A DNA stretch of 64,000 bases from Pseudomonas saliphila (GTDB lineage Bacteria > Pseudomonadota > Gammaproteobacteria > Pseudomonadales > Pseudomonadaceae). Position 1 is the first letter of the stretch. Each line of letters begins with the position of its first letter. Both the position numbers and the translations under genes were made by a program. The notes beneath the pieces were generated by a model, which saw only the letters and a program-made list of their open reading frames with translations, did no database searches and had not been told where the DNA came from. The stretch is from positions 298,843 to 362,842 of the forward strand of contig NZ_VTVA01000001.1 in NCBI RefSeq assembly GCF_008638345.1, in the 5' to 3' direction. Shown here one piece after another: positions 41,648-50,783 of the stretch.

Positions 41648-43006
41648 TTACTCCCCGCCGACGGTCATGCCATCAACCAGCCAGCTGCCGGTGAGATAAT
41701 TGCCACGACGCTCCTCGTCCGCCCCTACGCACCGCAGCTGACCGAACATGTCGCGAAGATTACCGGCAATAGTGACTTCCTTCACCGCGAACGCGATCTC
41801 ACCGTTCTCCACCCAGAACCCACCCGCTCCTCGGGAATAATCCCCGGTCACGCCATTCACGCCCTGCCCCATCAGCTCGGTGACCAGCAAACCGGTGCCC
41901 ATTTCCTTGAGCAATGCATCCAGACCGCCTGCGATATTGCAGGAAACATGCAGGTTATTCACACCGCCAGCGTTAGCGGTGCTCGGCAAACCCAGTTTGC
42001 GACCGGAATAGGTGCTCAGAATCCAGCTCTGCAATACGCCGCGTTCGATAAAGGATTTCTCCCGCGTGGCCAGGCCATCGCCGTCGAAAGCGGAGCTGCC
42101 CAGCGCCTGCTTCAGATGCGGACGCTCGTCGATGGTCACCCAGTCAGGAAATACCGGCTGGCCCAGGGCATCAAGCAGAAAAGTTGATTGGCGATAGACC
42201 GCTCCACCCGCGATTGCGCCGACCAGATGGCCCAGCAAGCCGGCCGCCTGGTCCGCAGCGAACAGCACCGGCACCTTGGCAGTACGAATGGAGCGGGCGC
42301 CCAGTCTGGACAGCGTTCGCTCCGCGGCCTTCTGGCCTAGCGCCTCGGCGGTAGGCAGGCGCTCGGCAATACGGTCAACGCCATACCAGTAGTCGCGCTG
42401 CATGCCTTGCTCATCGGCGGCGATGGTCAGCGTCGCCACGCTGTGGCGCGTGCCAATCGAGCTGCCGATAAAGCCGTTACTGTTGCCGTAGACCCGGCAA
42501 CCCTGATGGCTGCTGACATGTGAGCCATCGCTAGTGAGGCGGCTATCCACCGCCAGAGCCGCCGCTTCACTGTCCAGCGCCCGCTGGATGGCAGCTTCAG
42601 CGCCCAGCTCCCAGGGATGGTAGAGGTCCAGATCAGGCAGAGCCTTGGCCATGAGCTGAGGATCAGCAAGACCTGCATAGGGATCTTCGGAAGCGTGCCG
42701 GGCAATCACCAGCGCCGCTTCGATAGCCGAACGTATGGCATCGTCCGAGGTATCCGAGGTACTGGCAGAACCCTTACGCTGGCCTGAGTACAGGGTAATG
42801 CCAAAGCCCTGGTCGCGATTGAACTCGACGTTCTCGACCTCGCCCTGGCGCACGCCCACCGACAGACCCGTGTTGTGGCTGACCACTACCTCGCAGGCTG
42901 AAGCGCCCTGGCGTTTCGACTCATCGAGGATGAAGGCCACTCGCTGCTCGAGAGACCCTTGCAGGGCCTGGGGATCGTCGTTCCGGGTAGGCAGGTTATC
43001 AGTCAT
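41648..43006 (-). CDS. pmbA: Metalloprotease-associated protein PmbA/TldE
   Basis: Partner of the TldD protease, which degrades CcdA and trims microcin-type peptides. 452 residues from MTDNLPTRNDDPQALQG, with AAAGGAG ahead of the ATG; a longer frame upstream covers unrelated sequence. TldE signatures: GACEVVVSHNTGLSVGVRQGEVE is partly seen as SACEVVVSHNTGLSVGVR, then GLGTREKSFIERGVLQ-like GLATREKSFIERGVLQ and GDYSRGAGGFWVENGEI. TldE lacks the HExxxH of TldD, and so does this. Confidence 0.95.
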   Translation of the reverse strand: MTDNLPTRNDDPQALQGSLEQRVAFILDESKRQGASACEVVVSHNTGLSVGVRQGEVENVEFNRDQGFGITLYSGQRKGSASTSDTSDDAIRSAIEAALVIARHASEDPYAGLADPQLMAKALPDLDLYHPWELGAEAAIQRALDSEAAALAVDSRLTSDGSHVSSHQGCRVYGNSNGFIGSSIGTRHSVATLTIAADEQGMQRDYWYGVDRIAERLPTAEALGQKAAERTLSRLGARSIRTAKVPVLFAADQAAGLLGHLVGAIAGGAVYRQSTFLLDALGQPVFPDWVTIDERPHLKQALGSSAFDGDGLATREKSFIERGVLQSWILSTYSGRKLGLPSTANAGGVNNLHVSCNIAGGLDALLKEMGTGLLVTELMGQGVNGVTGDYSRGAGGFWVENGEIAFAVKEVTIAGNLRDMFGQLRCVGADEERRGNYLTGSWLVDGMTVGGE

Positions 43007-43108
43007 AGGTTCTCCTTTGTGGCCGCCATTGTACTCCGGACAGCTGCACTGTGAACGGGTATCATGGCGCATCGAACAGACCCGGCGAAAGGCCGTAACG
43101 GGACCACC

Positions 43109-43630
43109 ATGACAGATTTTCACGACGAAGAGCAGGGCGACGAAGACGAGGGCAAGAGCAAAACCCAGGTAAAGCGCGAGCTGCACGACCTGCAGGAACT
43201 CGGACGTCGTCTGACCGAACTGAAGCCAGCGCAGCTGGAAAAGCTCGAGCTGACCGACAAGCTGCGCCGGGCACTGGAAGAAGCCCACCGACATACCGCA
43301 CGTGGCGCCCTCAAGCGGCATTTGAGCTTTGTCGGCAAACTGATGCGCGACCAGGATGTCGAGGCCATTCAGGCCTACGTTGATCGGCTGGACAGCAGCA
43401 GCCAGGTACATGCTCAGCATTTCCACCATCTGGAAAAGTGGCGTGATCGCCTGCTGACCGGCAAACCCGAAGAGCAGGACGCCTTCGTCGCGCTCCATCC
43501 TGAAACCGACCGCCAGCAACTCCGGCAACTGGTGCGTCAGGGCGTCAAGGAAGCCGCGGAAAACAAACCGCCAGCGGCCTCACGCAAGTTGTTCAAGATG
43601 ATCCGCGGGATCGTCGAGAACGAGGGCTGA
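43109..43630 (+). CDS. darP: Ribosome assembly factor DarP (YjgA, DUF615)
   Basis: 173 residues from MTDFHDEEQGDEDEGKSKTQ. Strongly charged and helical, with SKTQVKRELHDLQELGRRL and ALKRHLSFVGKLMRDQDVE, the DUF615 signatures. YjgA/DarP joins late 50S assembly. Divergent from pmbA, the same neighbour as in many gammaproteobacteria. Confidence 0.92.
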   Translation: MTDFHDEEQGDEDEGKSKTQVKRELHDLQELGRRLTELKPAQLEKLELTDKLRRALEEAHRHTARGALKRHLSFVGKLMRDQDVEAIQAYVDRLDSSSQVHAQHFHHLEKWRDRLLTGKPEEQDAFVALHPETDRQQLRQLVRQGVKEAAENKPPAASRKLFKMIRGIVENEG

Positions 43631-43739
43631 GCCCGGCCGGGCCAGACCGCCTCAGGATGACGTAGCGCGTCATCCAGTTGGCACAAGCAGCGCGCGGCTG
43701 CTAGTTTCAAAGATCGTAGACCTGACTTTGAGGCATCCC

Positions 43740-44723
43740 GTGAATATCGCTCTCCCGCTGCCGCGCATCGAAAATACCTTGCACCCTAACGCCTCCCTTG
43801 AGATAGCCAGCCTGCTCGACGGTCTCCTGCAGCCCATCGCCCGAATAGATTCAAAATATTTCTATGATGATATCGGCTGCGAGTTGTTCAACCGTATCTG
43901 CGAACTCGACGAATACTACCCAACCCGCACCGAAGCGGGGATATTCAGCCTGTATGCCCAGGAAATCACCCAGGCCCTCCCTTCAGGAGCGCAATGGGTC
44001 GATCTGGGTTGCGGCGATTGTTCCAAGTCCCGCCAATGGCTGCGCCACGTCGCGCCTGAACGGTTGATCGGCGTTGATATTGCCGGCGATTTCCTGCAAA
44101 GCTCCCTGATTGAACTGGCTGCCCGCAATCCGGAGGTAGAATGTATCGGCGTCGTCAGCGACTTCACCCGCGACCTCGACCTGTCGGCCTTGCTCAGTGA
44201 ATGCCCCGATGCGCCGCCGGTATTCTTTTATCCCGGCTCATCAATCGGCAACTTCGCCCGACCCGATGCACTCAGGCTGCTGCGCAACATCCGCCGCAAT
44301 TGCGGCCAGCACGGCAGGCTGTTGATTGGCATTGATCTGGTCAAACCCATCGAGATCCTGGAGGCAGCCTACGACGATGCGGCGGGCGTCACTGCAGAGT
44401 TCAATTTGCATGTGCTGGACGTAGTCAATGACCAGCTCGGCTCGAATTTCAATCGGGATAATTTCAGGCATCGGGCACGCTACGATGGCGTACAGAACCG
44501 CATCGAAATGCAGCTGGTCGCTCAGCGCGAGCACCGCGTCGATCTCGGCGGTCAGACGAGTCGCTATTTCAATACCGGCGAGCACGTATTGACCGAGTAC
44601 TCGCACAAGTACACGCCGGACGGCTTCGGTGACATGCTGAAGGAAGCCGGTTTCGGACGCTGCCAGTTATGGACCGACCCCGACCAATGGTTCGGGGTCT
44701 TTCTAGCGGAGCCCAGCCCATGA
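43740..44723 (+). CDS. egtD: L-histidine N-alpha-methyltransferase (ergothioneine)
   Basis: Trimethylates histidine to hercynine using SAM. 327 residues from GTG (MNIALPLPRIENTL), with GAGG six bases upstream; a TTG four codons earlier is less likely. Methyltransf_33 signatures: KYFYDDIGCELFNRICELDEYYPTRTE across residues 40-66, WVDLGCGDCSKSRQWL (SAM loop), FFYPGSSIGNF. The stop overlaps egtB (ATGA). The pair would make ergothioneine, with the final lyase coming from elsewhere. Confidence 0.92.
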   Translation: MNIALPLPRIENTLHPNASLEIASLLDGLLQPIARIDSKYFYDDIGCELFNRICELDEYYPTRTEAGIFSLYAQEITQALPSGAQWVDLGCGDCSKSRQWLRHVAPERLIGVDIAGDFLQSSLIELAARNPEVECIGVVSDFTRDLDLSALLSECPDAPPVFFYPGSSIGNFARPDALRLLRNIRRNCGQHGRLLIGIDLVKPIEILEAAYDDAAGVTAEFNLHVLDVVNDQLGSNFNRDNFRHRARYDGVQNRIEMQLVAQREHRVDLGGQTSRYFNTGEHVLTEYSHKYTPDGFGDMLKEAGFGRCQLWTDPDQWFGVFLAEPSP

Positions 44724-45919
44724 GCATTCACCAACCTGTCTCGCGTTCCACGCAACTTGCCGCACGCTTCCATGAGGTGCGCCAGTATTCCCTGGCACTG
44801 GCTGAAGGTCTGTCGGCAGAGGATTGCCAGCTGCAATCCATGGCCGAAGCCAGTCCGATCAAATGGCACCTGGCGCATACCAGCTGGTTCTTCGAGACCT
44901 TTATCCTGTCCGCTGCACCGGATGCCCCTGCAGCCTTTGACCCAGCGTTCAAGGTGCTCTTCAACTCCTACTACGTTGGCGTGGGCGAACGCCATCTCCG
45001 CGCCGAACGCGGCATGTTGTCCCGCCCTTCGCTGGAGGAGATCTTCGCCTACCGCGCCCATGTCGATCACCACATGCAGGCCCATATCGAAAGCGGCACT
45101 CTGAGCGATGAGGCGCTGGATCTGCTGGAACTGGGGCTCAATCATGAGCAGCAGCATCAGGAGCTGATCCTCACCGATCTCAAGCATCATTTTTCGCGTA
45201 ACCCCTTGCTGCCCGCCTGGCGCAGCGCCTCCGCAGACGGCGCCGCGAATGAGCAGTGCGCGAACAGTTTTATTCAGTTTGACGGTGGGCTGGTGACTAT
45301 CGGACACGAGGGCGGTGACTTCAGCTTCGATAACGAACAACCCCGACACAGGGTCTGGCTTGAGCCTTTCGAGCTGGCCAGGCGCAACGTCAGCAACGGT
45401 GACTACCTTGCGTTCATGGCCGACGGCGGCTATGAACGACCCGAACTGTGGCTATCGGACGGCTGGGATATGCGCTGCAATGAATCCCTGCAGGCGCCAC
45501 TGTACTGGCGTCATGATGGGGAAGACTGGCGGCGTTTCACCTTGCACGGCGAACAGCTGCTCGACCACGATGCGCCGGTCATGCATGTCAGTTTCTATGA
45601 AGCCGATGCCTATGCCCGCTGGGCCCAGGCGCGGCTGCCCACCGAAGCGGAGTGGGAACATGCCGCCGCCTCGCAGCCAGATCTGAGCGGTCTGTTCGAC
45701 CAGGTCTGGCAATGGACCAATAGCGCCTACCTGCCCTACCCCGGTTTTCAGGCTGCGACCGGCGCCGTGGGTGAGTACAACGGCAAATTCATGATCAACC
45801 AGATGGTGCTGCGCGGCAGCTCGCTGGCGACACCACCCGGCCATGCGCGCCTCAGTTATCGCAACTTTTTCCCAACCCAGGCACGCTGGCAGTTTTCCGG
45901 GCTACGGCTGGCACGGTAG
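44720..45919 (+). CDS. egtB: Ergothioneine sulfoxide synthase EgtB
   Basis: Non-haem iron enzyme joining hercynine with cysteine or gamma-glutamylcysteine. 399 residues. N-terminal DinB_2 domain: KWHLAHTSWFFETFIL and NHEQQHQELILTD (His142, His146, Glu148 as HxxxHxE iron site). C-terminal FGE-sulfatase domain: GDFSFDNEQPRHRVWLEPFELA is in the linker, then HVSFYEADAYARWA, RLPTEAEWEHAA and LRGSSLATPPGHARLSYRNFF. Adjacent egtD argues for ergothioneine rather than selenoneine; no egtA, egtC or egtE is seen nearby. Confidence 0.92.
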   Translation: MSIHQPVSRSTQLAARFHEVRQYSLALAEGLSAEDCQLQSMAEASPIKWHLAHTSWFFETFILSAAPDAPAAFDPAFKVLFNSYYVGVGERHLRAERGMLSRPSLEEIFAYRAHVDHHMQAHIESGTLSDEALDLLELGLNHEQQHQELILTDLKHHFSRNPLLPAWRSASADGAANEQCANSFIQFDGGLVTIGHEGGDFSFDNEQPRHRVWLEPFELARRNVSNGDYLAFMADGGYERPELWLSDGWDMRCNESLQAPLYWRHDGEDWRRFTLHGEQLLDHDAPVMHVSFYEADAYARWAQARLPTEAEWEHAAASQPDLSGLFDQVWQWTNSAYLPYPGFQAATGAVGEYNGKFMINQMVLRGSSLATPPGHARLSYRNFFPTQARWQFSGLRLAR

Positions 45920-45965
45920 ATTGCTGCGCCGGACCAACCAGGGGCGCAGCCCCGTAAATCACCCT

Positions 45966-46032
45966 CTACGTCGGGCCCTCCTGAGGTGGAGTGCGCCTGC
46001 GCTACGCCAGAGCTTCGCAGCAACACCAGACG
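45966..46032 (-). repeat. Degenerate dispersed repeat, copy A
   Basis: Read on the minus strand it contains CTGGCGTAGCGCAGGCGCAC, resembling the stretch at 54127-54195 (GGCGTAGCGCAGCGCACTAC) with similar flanking GTTGC. Lies in the gap between convergent egtB and the acyl-CoA dehydrogenase. Confidence 0.45.
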
Positions 46033-46097
46033 CTTCGGCGAGCGCGCATGTGGCCCACTGGACGGACCAACCCCGAATAAAAATCCAGAGACGAAAA

Positions 46098-46126
46098 AAG
46101 GGCTGCCCCTCGCGGGACAGCCCTTT
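46098..46126 (-). terminator. Intrinsic terminator of the acyl-CoA dehydrogenase
   Basis: Stem AAAGGGCTGtCCC / GGGgCAGCCCTTT with a four-base loop; on the minus strand it is followed by T-rich sequence, 18 bases past the stop at 46144. Confidence 0.85.
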
Positions 46127-46143
46127 GGAAACCGCAACCGGGC

Positions 46144-47949
46144 TTAGTAACCCAGCGCGAAGTCCTCTTCGTCCATATCCATCAGGTTTGCAGAACCCGA
46201 CAGCATGGCTTCAACGTGCATGCGGGTGCGTGGCAGGATGCGCTGGAAATAGAACCGCGCAGTCTGCAACTTCGCCTTGTAGAAGGCTTCCTCGGCAGTG
46301 CCCTCAGCCAGCTTCTCAGCCGCGACGCGCGCCATGTCAGCCCAGAAGTAGGCCAGGCAGGCGTAACCGGAGTACATGCAGTAGTCCACGGAGGCAGCGC
46401 CAACCATCTCGCGGTCCTTCATGGCGGCCATGCCGACCTTCATGGTCAGGTCTGCCCATTCCTTGTTGAGCGCCGCCAGCGGTGCGACGAACTCGCTGGT
46501 CGCCTCGTTGCCTTCCTGCGCCTGGCAGAACTTGTGCACGATCTTGGTGAAGCCCTTCAGCGCCTCGCCCTGGGTCATCAGTACCTTACGGCCCAACAGA
46601 TCCAGTGCCTGGATGCCGGTGGTGCCTTCGTACAACATGGCGATACGTGCGTCACGTACGTTCTGCTCCATGCCCCACTCGGAGATGTAACCGTGGCCGC
46701 CGTAAATCTGCACGCCGTGGTTAGCTGCTTCGAAGCCGACTTCAGTCATGAATGCCTTGGCAATCGGCGTCAAGAACGCGAGTAACGCGTCGGCCTGCTT
46801 GCGCGCCGCTTCATCAGGGCTGTTCTTGACGATGTCAACCTGCTTGGCAGTGAAGTACACCATTGCCCGGTTGCCTTCGGCGAAAGCCTTCATGGTCAAG
46901 AGCATGCGGCGCACATCGGGGTGCACGATGATCGGATCAGCGGCTTTTTCAGGTGCCTTCGGACCAGTCAACGAGCGCATCTGCAGACGATCACGGGCGT
47001 ACTTGATACCACCCTGGAAGCCGACTTCAGCATGTGCCAGCCCCTGCAACGCGGTACCCAGGCGGGCCGTGTTCATGAAGGTGAACATGCAGTTCAGACC
47101 CTTGTTCGGCGGCCCGATCAGATAGCCAGACGCAGCGTCGAAATTCATCACGCAGGTGGCGTTACCGTGGATGCCCATCTTGTGTTCCAGCGAGCCACAG
47201 GTGACGCCGTTGCGCTCACCCTTGTCGCCATTGGCGTCAGGCAGGAACTTCGGCACGATGAACAGCGAGATCCCCTTGGTGCCAGCCGGTGCGTCGGGCA
47301 GGCGCGCCAGTACGATGTGGACGATGTTCTCGGCCATGTCGTGGTCACCGGAGGAGATGAAAATCTTGGTGCCGGAAATCTTGTAGCTGCCGTCGGCGTT
47401 CGGCTCGGCCTTAGTGCGCAGCATGCCCAGGTCGGTACCGCAATGCGGCTCGGTCAGACACATGGTGCCGGTCCATTGGCCGGACACCAGCTTGCTCAGG
47501 TAGGTGTGCTTCTGTTCGTCAGTACCATGGGCGTCGAGCGTGTTCATCGCGCCGTGGGACAGGCCCGGGTACATGCCCCAGGACCAGTTGGCCTGACCGA
47601 TCATTTCACTGACCGCCAGACCCAGCGACTCGGGCAGACCCTGACCGCCATGGGCGACGTCGTGGGCCAGGCTCGGCCAGCCGCCTTCAACGTACTGGGC
47701 GTAAGCTTCCTTGAAGCCAGTCGGAGTGGTCACGCCTTCAGCGCTCCAGGTGCAGCCTTCGCTATCGCCAACGCGGTTCAGCGGAGCGATAACCTGCTCA
47801 CAGAACTTGGCGCCCTCTTCCAGAATGGCATTGACCATATCCGGGGTGGCTTCTTCGCAGCCCGGCAGGCTCTTGTAGTGTTCTTCATAACCCAGAACTT
47901 CGTCGCGGACGAAACGGATGTCACGCAGGGGAGCCTTGTAATCTGGCAT
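46144..47949 (-). CDS. Acyl-CoA dehydrogenase, large (about 600-residue) type
   Basis: FAD enzyme introducing the alpha-beta double bond into an acyl-CoA. 601 residues: [19 protein letters not shown] and [24 protein letters not shown] are the acyl-CoA dehydrogenase middle-domain signatures; [21 protein letters not shown] plus [16 protein letters not shown] contain the catalytic Glu region. A C-terminal extension distinguishes the class. Promoter carries a PsrA-like operator at 48026-48043, suggesting control by long-chain fatty acids. Chain-length preference cannot be read. Confidence 0.93.
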   Translation of the reverse strand: MPDYKAPLRDIRFVRDEVLGYEEHYKSLPGCEEATPDMVNAILEEGAKFCEQVIAPLNRVGDSEGCTWSAEGVTTPTGFKEAYAQYVEGGWPSLAHDVAHGGQGLPESLGLAVSEMIGQANWSWGMYPGLSHGAMNTLDAHGTDEQKHTYLSKLVSGQWTGTMCLTEPHCGTDLGMLRTKAEPNADGSYKISGTKIFISSGDHDMAENIVHIVLARLPDAPAGTKGISLFIVPKFLPDANGDKGERNGVTCGSLEHKMGIHGNATCVMNFDAASGYLIGPPNKGLNCMFTFMNTARLGTALQGLAHAEVGFQGGIKYARDRLQMRSLTGPKAPEKAADPIIVHPDVRRMLLTMKAFAEGNRAMVYFTAKQVDIVKNSPDEAARKQADALLAFLTPIAKAFMTEVGFEAANHGVQIYGGHGYISEWGMEQNVRDARIAMLYEGTTGIQALDLLGRKVLMTQGEALKGFTKIVHKFCQAQEGNEATSEFVAPLAALNKEWADLTMKVGMAAMKDREMVGAASVDYCMYSGYACLAYFWADMARVAAEKLAEGTAEEAFYKAKLQTARFYFQRILPRTRMHVEAMLSGSANLMDMDEEDFALGY

Positions 47950-48025
47950 GGTAACTTGACCTCAACGGTTATATCGGGATTTCAAGAGCAGACGAAAGCT
48001 GCAAACAGGGCTGCCGACGGCAGCA

Positions 48026-48071
48026 TTCAAACAGACGTTTGAAACTTACGTTTACCGCGCAGACATGTCAA
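48026..48071 (-). promoter_or_regulatory. Promoter with PsrA-like operator(s) for the acyl-CoA dehydrogenase
   Basis: On the minus strand TTGACA (48066-48071), 17 bases, TAAGTT (48043-48048). Directly over the start site lies the perfect palindrome TTCAAAC-AGAC-GTTTGAA (48026-48043), matching the Pseudomonas PsrA box as I recall it, (G/C)AAAC-N2-4-GTTT(G/C). A second near match GAAAC-TTAC-GTTTA lies at 48041-48054. Motif match is seen; regulator identity is inferred. Confidence 0.65.
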
Positions 48072-48205
48072 GCCCGCCCGGTCGCTCCGGGCAAGTATTT
48101 TTCAGGTTGGGGAAACACCGATTACGAGCAAACCGCCAGCTGGCCGCGAATACGGCAGTGACGGTTAGAAGAACGACCGCGCAAGATCGTAAAGGGAAAT
48201 GTGAT

Positions 48206-48514
48206 TCAGGCGGTTACATCGAGCAGCGTGCCAAGCACTTCGTTGGCGGTATCGATCACGGCGGCGCCAGCTTCGACTTTGCGTTGCCCCAACTGCAGCT
48301 CGACAAGACTATCGACCAGGTTGACCGGACGATTGGAATCGACGGTCGTTGTGGCAGCGGGTTGGCCATTGGCGGGCTGCAGCGGGATGGCCTGAGACGC
48401 AGCGGGATCCGATTGCACACCACTGCGGGCGATTTCCGCCGCTGCGGTGTTCGCACGATACTGCCCCTGTCTGACGCTATTCATCCCGGATGACACTAGA
48501 TCCAAGCTAGCCAT
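48206..48514 (-). CDS. Small flagellar-axial-like protein, function unknown
   Basis: 102 residues; strong GGAGG nine bases before the ATG. The N-terminus (LDLVSSGMNSVRQGQYRANTAAAEIARSG) resembles the N-terminal helix of flagellar rod/hook proteins, and the end (NLVDSLVELQLGQRKVEAGAAVIDTANEVLGTLLD) resembles their C-terminal helix. Between is a Pro/Gln/Ala-rich linker of about 35 residues instead of a rod or hook domain. No signal peptide. Lies between bioD and the acyl-CoA dehydrogenase, with no flagellar genes in the window. The homology is judged by eye only. Confidence 0.7.
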   Translation of the reverse strand: MASLDLVSSGMNSVRQGQYRANTAAAEIARSGVQSDPAASQAIPLQPANGQPAATTTVDSNRPVNLVDSLVELQLGQRKVEAGAAVIDTANEVLGTLLDVTA

Positions 48515-48583
48515 GGCACTTCGCCTCCATTCAGCCTATACGGCCATTCAAGCACAGGCCGGGGTAAATGGGTAGCGCTGCGT

Positions 48584-49264
48584 TCATAGCAGCGTACTGA
48601 TATCCAGATGCGCAGCGATCGAGCCGGCAGACGGCTGTTCCAGCCAGGGCACCACGCCCAGACAGGGCGCTGCAATCAGCTGCTTGAGCGTCGCCAGGTT
48701 CTCGTCCGGCCGGCTCATATCAGGGTCCACTCGGTTCGCCACCCAGCCGGCCAGTACCAGCCCGTCGGCCTTGATCGCCTCAGCGGTCAGCAGCGCATGA
48801 TTGATACAGCCGAGCCGCATGCCAACCACCATCACTACTGGAACGCTGAGCAAGCCGGCGAGATCCGCCAATGTCTGGTGTGCATTCAGCGGCACACGCC
48901 AACCACCCGCCCCTTCGACCAGCGTCAGATCGGCATTGGTGTCGAATACGGTCTGACATCCGGCAGCCAGCAGCTCAGCACTCAGGGTTGCGCCCTCCTC
49001 ACTCGCTGCAATATGCGGAGCGATGGCCGCTTCCAGCGCCACCGGGTTAACCCGTTCATAGGGCAGTGACGGCTGACACTCACTCAGTAGCGCCAGCGCG
49101 TCATCGTTGCGCAGACCCTCAGCGGTGCGCTCGCATCCAGCCGCTACGGGTTTAACGGCAGCGGTGGTCAATCCCCGTTGCCGCGCACTATGCAGCAGGG
49201 CCGCCGCAATGGTGGTTTTGCCGATCTCGGTATCAGTACCGGTAATAAAATAACGCTTGAGCAT
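48584..49264 (-). CDS. bioD: Dethiobiotin synthetase
   Basis: ATP-dependent ring closure of DAPA to dethiobiotin. 226 residues from MLKRYFITGTDTEIGKTTIAAALL, with GGAAG ahead. The P-loop GTDTEIGKTT, LVEGAGGWRVPL and MRLGCINHALLTAEAI are BioD signatures. Last gene of bioBFHCD, 15 bases after bioC. Confidence 0.95.
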   Translation of the reverse strand: MLKRYFITGTDTEIGKTTIAAALLHSARQRGLTTAAVKPVAAGCERTAEGLRNDDALALLSECQPSLPYERVNPVALEAAIAPHIAASEEGATLSAELLAAGCQTVFDTNADLTLVEGAGGWRVPLNAHQTLADLAGLLSVPVVMVVGMRLGCINHALLTAEAIKADGLVLAGWVANRVDPDMSRPDENLATLKQLIAAPCLGVVPWLEQPSAGSIAAHLDISTLL

Positions 49265-49279
49265 ATTTGCTTCCGGCAC

Positions 49280-50071
49280 CTACGCCGGCCCCTTTATCAA
49301 TAGGATCTGTGCAACCTGATAGGTGGCTGGCAAACCCTTGTTATCCCGGAAGTGCTCGTACGCCTCGGTTAGCGCGCGCAGCCTGGCGCGGCCAGTCAGT
49401 CCGCCAGGACGTCCAGGGTTCACATTGTGCGCGCCCAATGCCTTGAGTTCGCGGGTCAGTTCGCTGAGCTGTCCGTAATGCAGGAGGTGCTGCTCGATCT
49501 CGCAGCGATACTGCGCAAAGCCTGCGTCAGCCAGCAACTCACGCAACGCGGTCTCCGACATAAACCGATTAACGTGAACGAAACCATCGACCTGCTGCCA
49601 GGCCTGGCGCAGCTCATCAAGCGACCCTTCAACCAAGGTATTGAACGCCAGACAGCCGCCAGGGCGCAGGGTGCGGTATGCCTCGTTCAACGCCCTCTGC
49701 AGATGGGCGCACCACTGCAGCGCCAGACTCGAAAAGATCAGATCCTGTGAACCGGCACGCAGCGGCAACGCTTCCGCGTCAGCCGTAACCCAGGGTCCGC
49801 AGTCCGGTGACGCATCGCGGGCGAACTGCAGCATGCCCTCCGCCAGATCAATACCCATCACCGGACGGCCATAATGCCTATGCAGCGCCCGGGTAAAATA
49901 GCCCGTGCCACAACCCAGATCCGCGATCGCCACGGGACAATAATCGGCAGACAGGCGCGCCAGCAGATTACCGCCAACCGTGCGCTGGAAAGCTGCAGCC
50001 TGGTCATAGGTCGTGGCCGCCCGACCAAAGGATTCAGCGATCCGGCGTTTGTCGATCGCCTGCTCAGTCAT
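49280..50071 (-). CDS. bioC: Malonyl-ACP O-methyltransferase BioC
   Basis: Methylates malonyl-ACP to disguise it for fatty acid synthase in pimelate synthesis. 263 residues: RIAESFGRAATTYDQAAAFQ is the BioC N-terminal motif, IADLGCGTGYFTRALH the SAM loop, LIFSSLALQWC and LREL motifs follow. Overlaps the bioH end by 8 bases. Confidence 0.94.
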   Translation of the reverse strand: MTEQAIDKRRIAESFGRAATTYDQAAAFQRTVGGNLLARLSADYCPVAIADLGCGTGYFTRALHRHYGRPVMGIDLAEGMLQFARDASPDCGPWVTADAEALPLRAGSQDLIFSSLALQWCAHLQRALNEAYRTLRPGGCLAFNTLVEGSLDELRQAWQQVDGFVHVNRFMSETALRELLADAGFAQYRCEIEQHLLHYGQLSELTRELKALGAHNVNPGRPGGLTGRARLRALTEAYEHFRDNKGLPATYQVAQILLIKGPA

Positions 50072-50783
50072 CGCCGACCTGCAAAAACTGGGCTATCTGC
50101 TCAGCCAGCCATAACGGCTGCTCCAGCGGCAGCGCATGGCTGGCCTCGGCGTGCACCGCAACGCGGGAGTGGTCATCCAGCTCCGTAAGCGACCCTTCAA
50201 CCGCCGCAGGCACCAGGGCATCCTGCCCCGCCAGACAGTGCAGCGTCGGCAGGCTGGAGCGCCGCAGAATGGAGCGACTATCCAGCACACCGAGAATCGC
50301 CAGCGCATGCAGGCGCTGCTCATGGTCCGCGTCGTCCCACTGCAAGGCTTTGCTCAGTGCCCTACCCTGCGTGCTGCCTTGCGTGACCAGCAGGGCGAAA
50401 CGTTTGAGCGTCTTTTCCGGCTCGTCGCGGAAGTCAGCATAAAAGGACTTGAAGGTGTCCGTTGGCATGGCCTCAGCCCAGTCCCGCCGACTGACGAAAC
50501 AGGGATTGCTGGCGATGGTAATGACCGCGGAAAATTTCTTCGGAAAACGCCGTTGCAACTGCAGCGCCAGCACGCCGCCAAGCGACCAGCCGATGAGAAC
50601 GCCATCCGGCAACTGCTCACCCAGGCGTGCCAGATCCGTTTCGATGCTGGACATCTGCAGGGAGGGTAAATCATGGCACTGAACCTGCGCCTGCGGCAGA
50701 CGCTCAAGCAGCGCCCCGCGCAGCGGCTCCATGCTAGCAGCAGACATCGCCCAACCAGGCAACAGGGAAATATTAGTCATCAT
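50064..50783 (-). CDS. bioH: Pimeloyl-ACP methyl ester esterase BioH
   Basis: Alpha/beta hydrolase that releases pimeloyl-ACP methyl ester and ends the BioC-BioH cycle. 239 residues; nucleophile Ser in [23 protein letters not shown] at the oxyanion region, catalytic His in [11 protein letters not shown]. Two ATGs in tandem after CGGAG. Overlaps bioF and bioC. Confidence 0.92.
   Translation of the reverse strand: MMTNISLLPGWAMSAASMEPLRGALLERLPQAQVQCHDLPSLQMSSIETDLARLGEQLPDGVLIGWSLGGVLALQLQRRFPKKFSAVITIASNPCFVSRRDWAEAMPTDTFKSFYADFRDEPEKTLKRFALLVTQGSTQGRALSKALQWDDADHEQRLHALAILGVLDSRSILRRSSLPTLHCLAGQDALVPAAVEGSLTELDDHSRVAVHAEASHALPLEQPLWLAEQIAQFLQVGDD

Noticed and set aside
48076..48092. GCCCGG/CCGGGC hairpin followed by AAGTATTTTT on the plus strand
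   Set aside because: Looks like a terminator on the plus strand, but no plus-strand gene ends there; on the minus strand it lacks a U tract.
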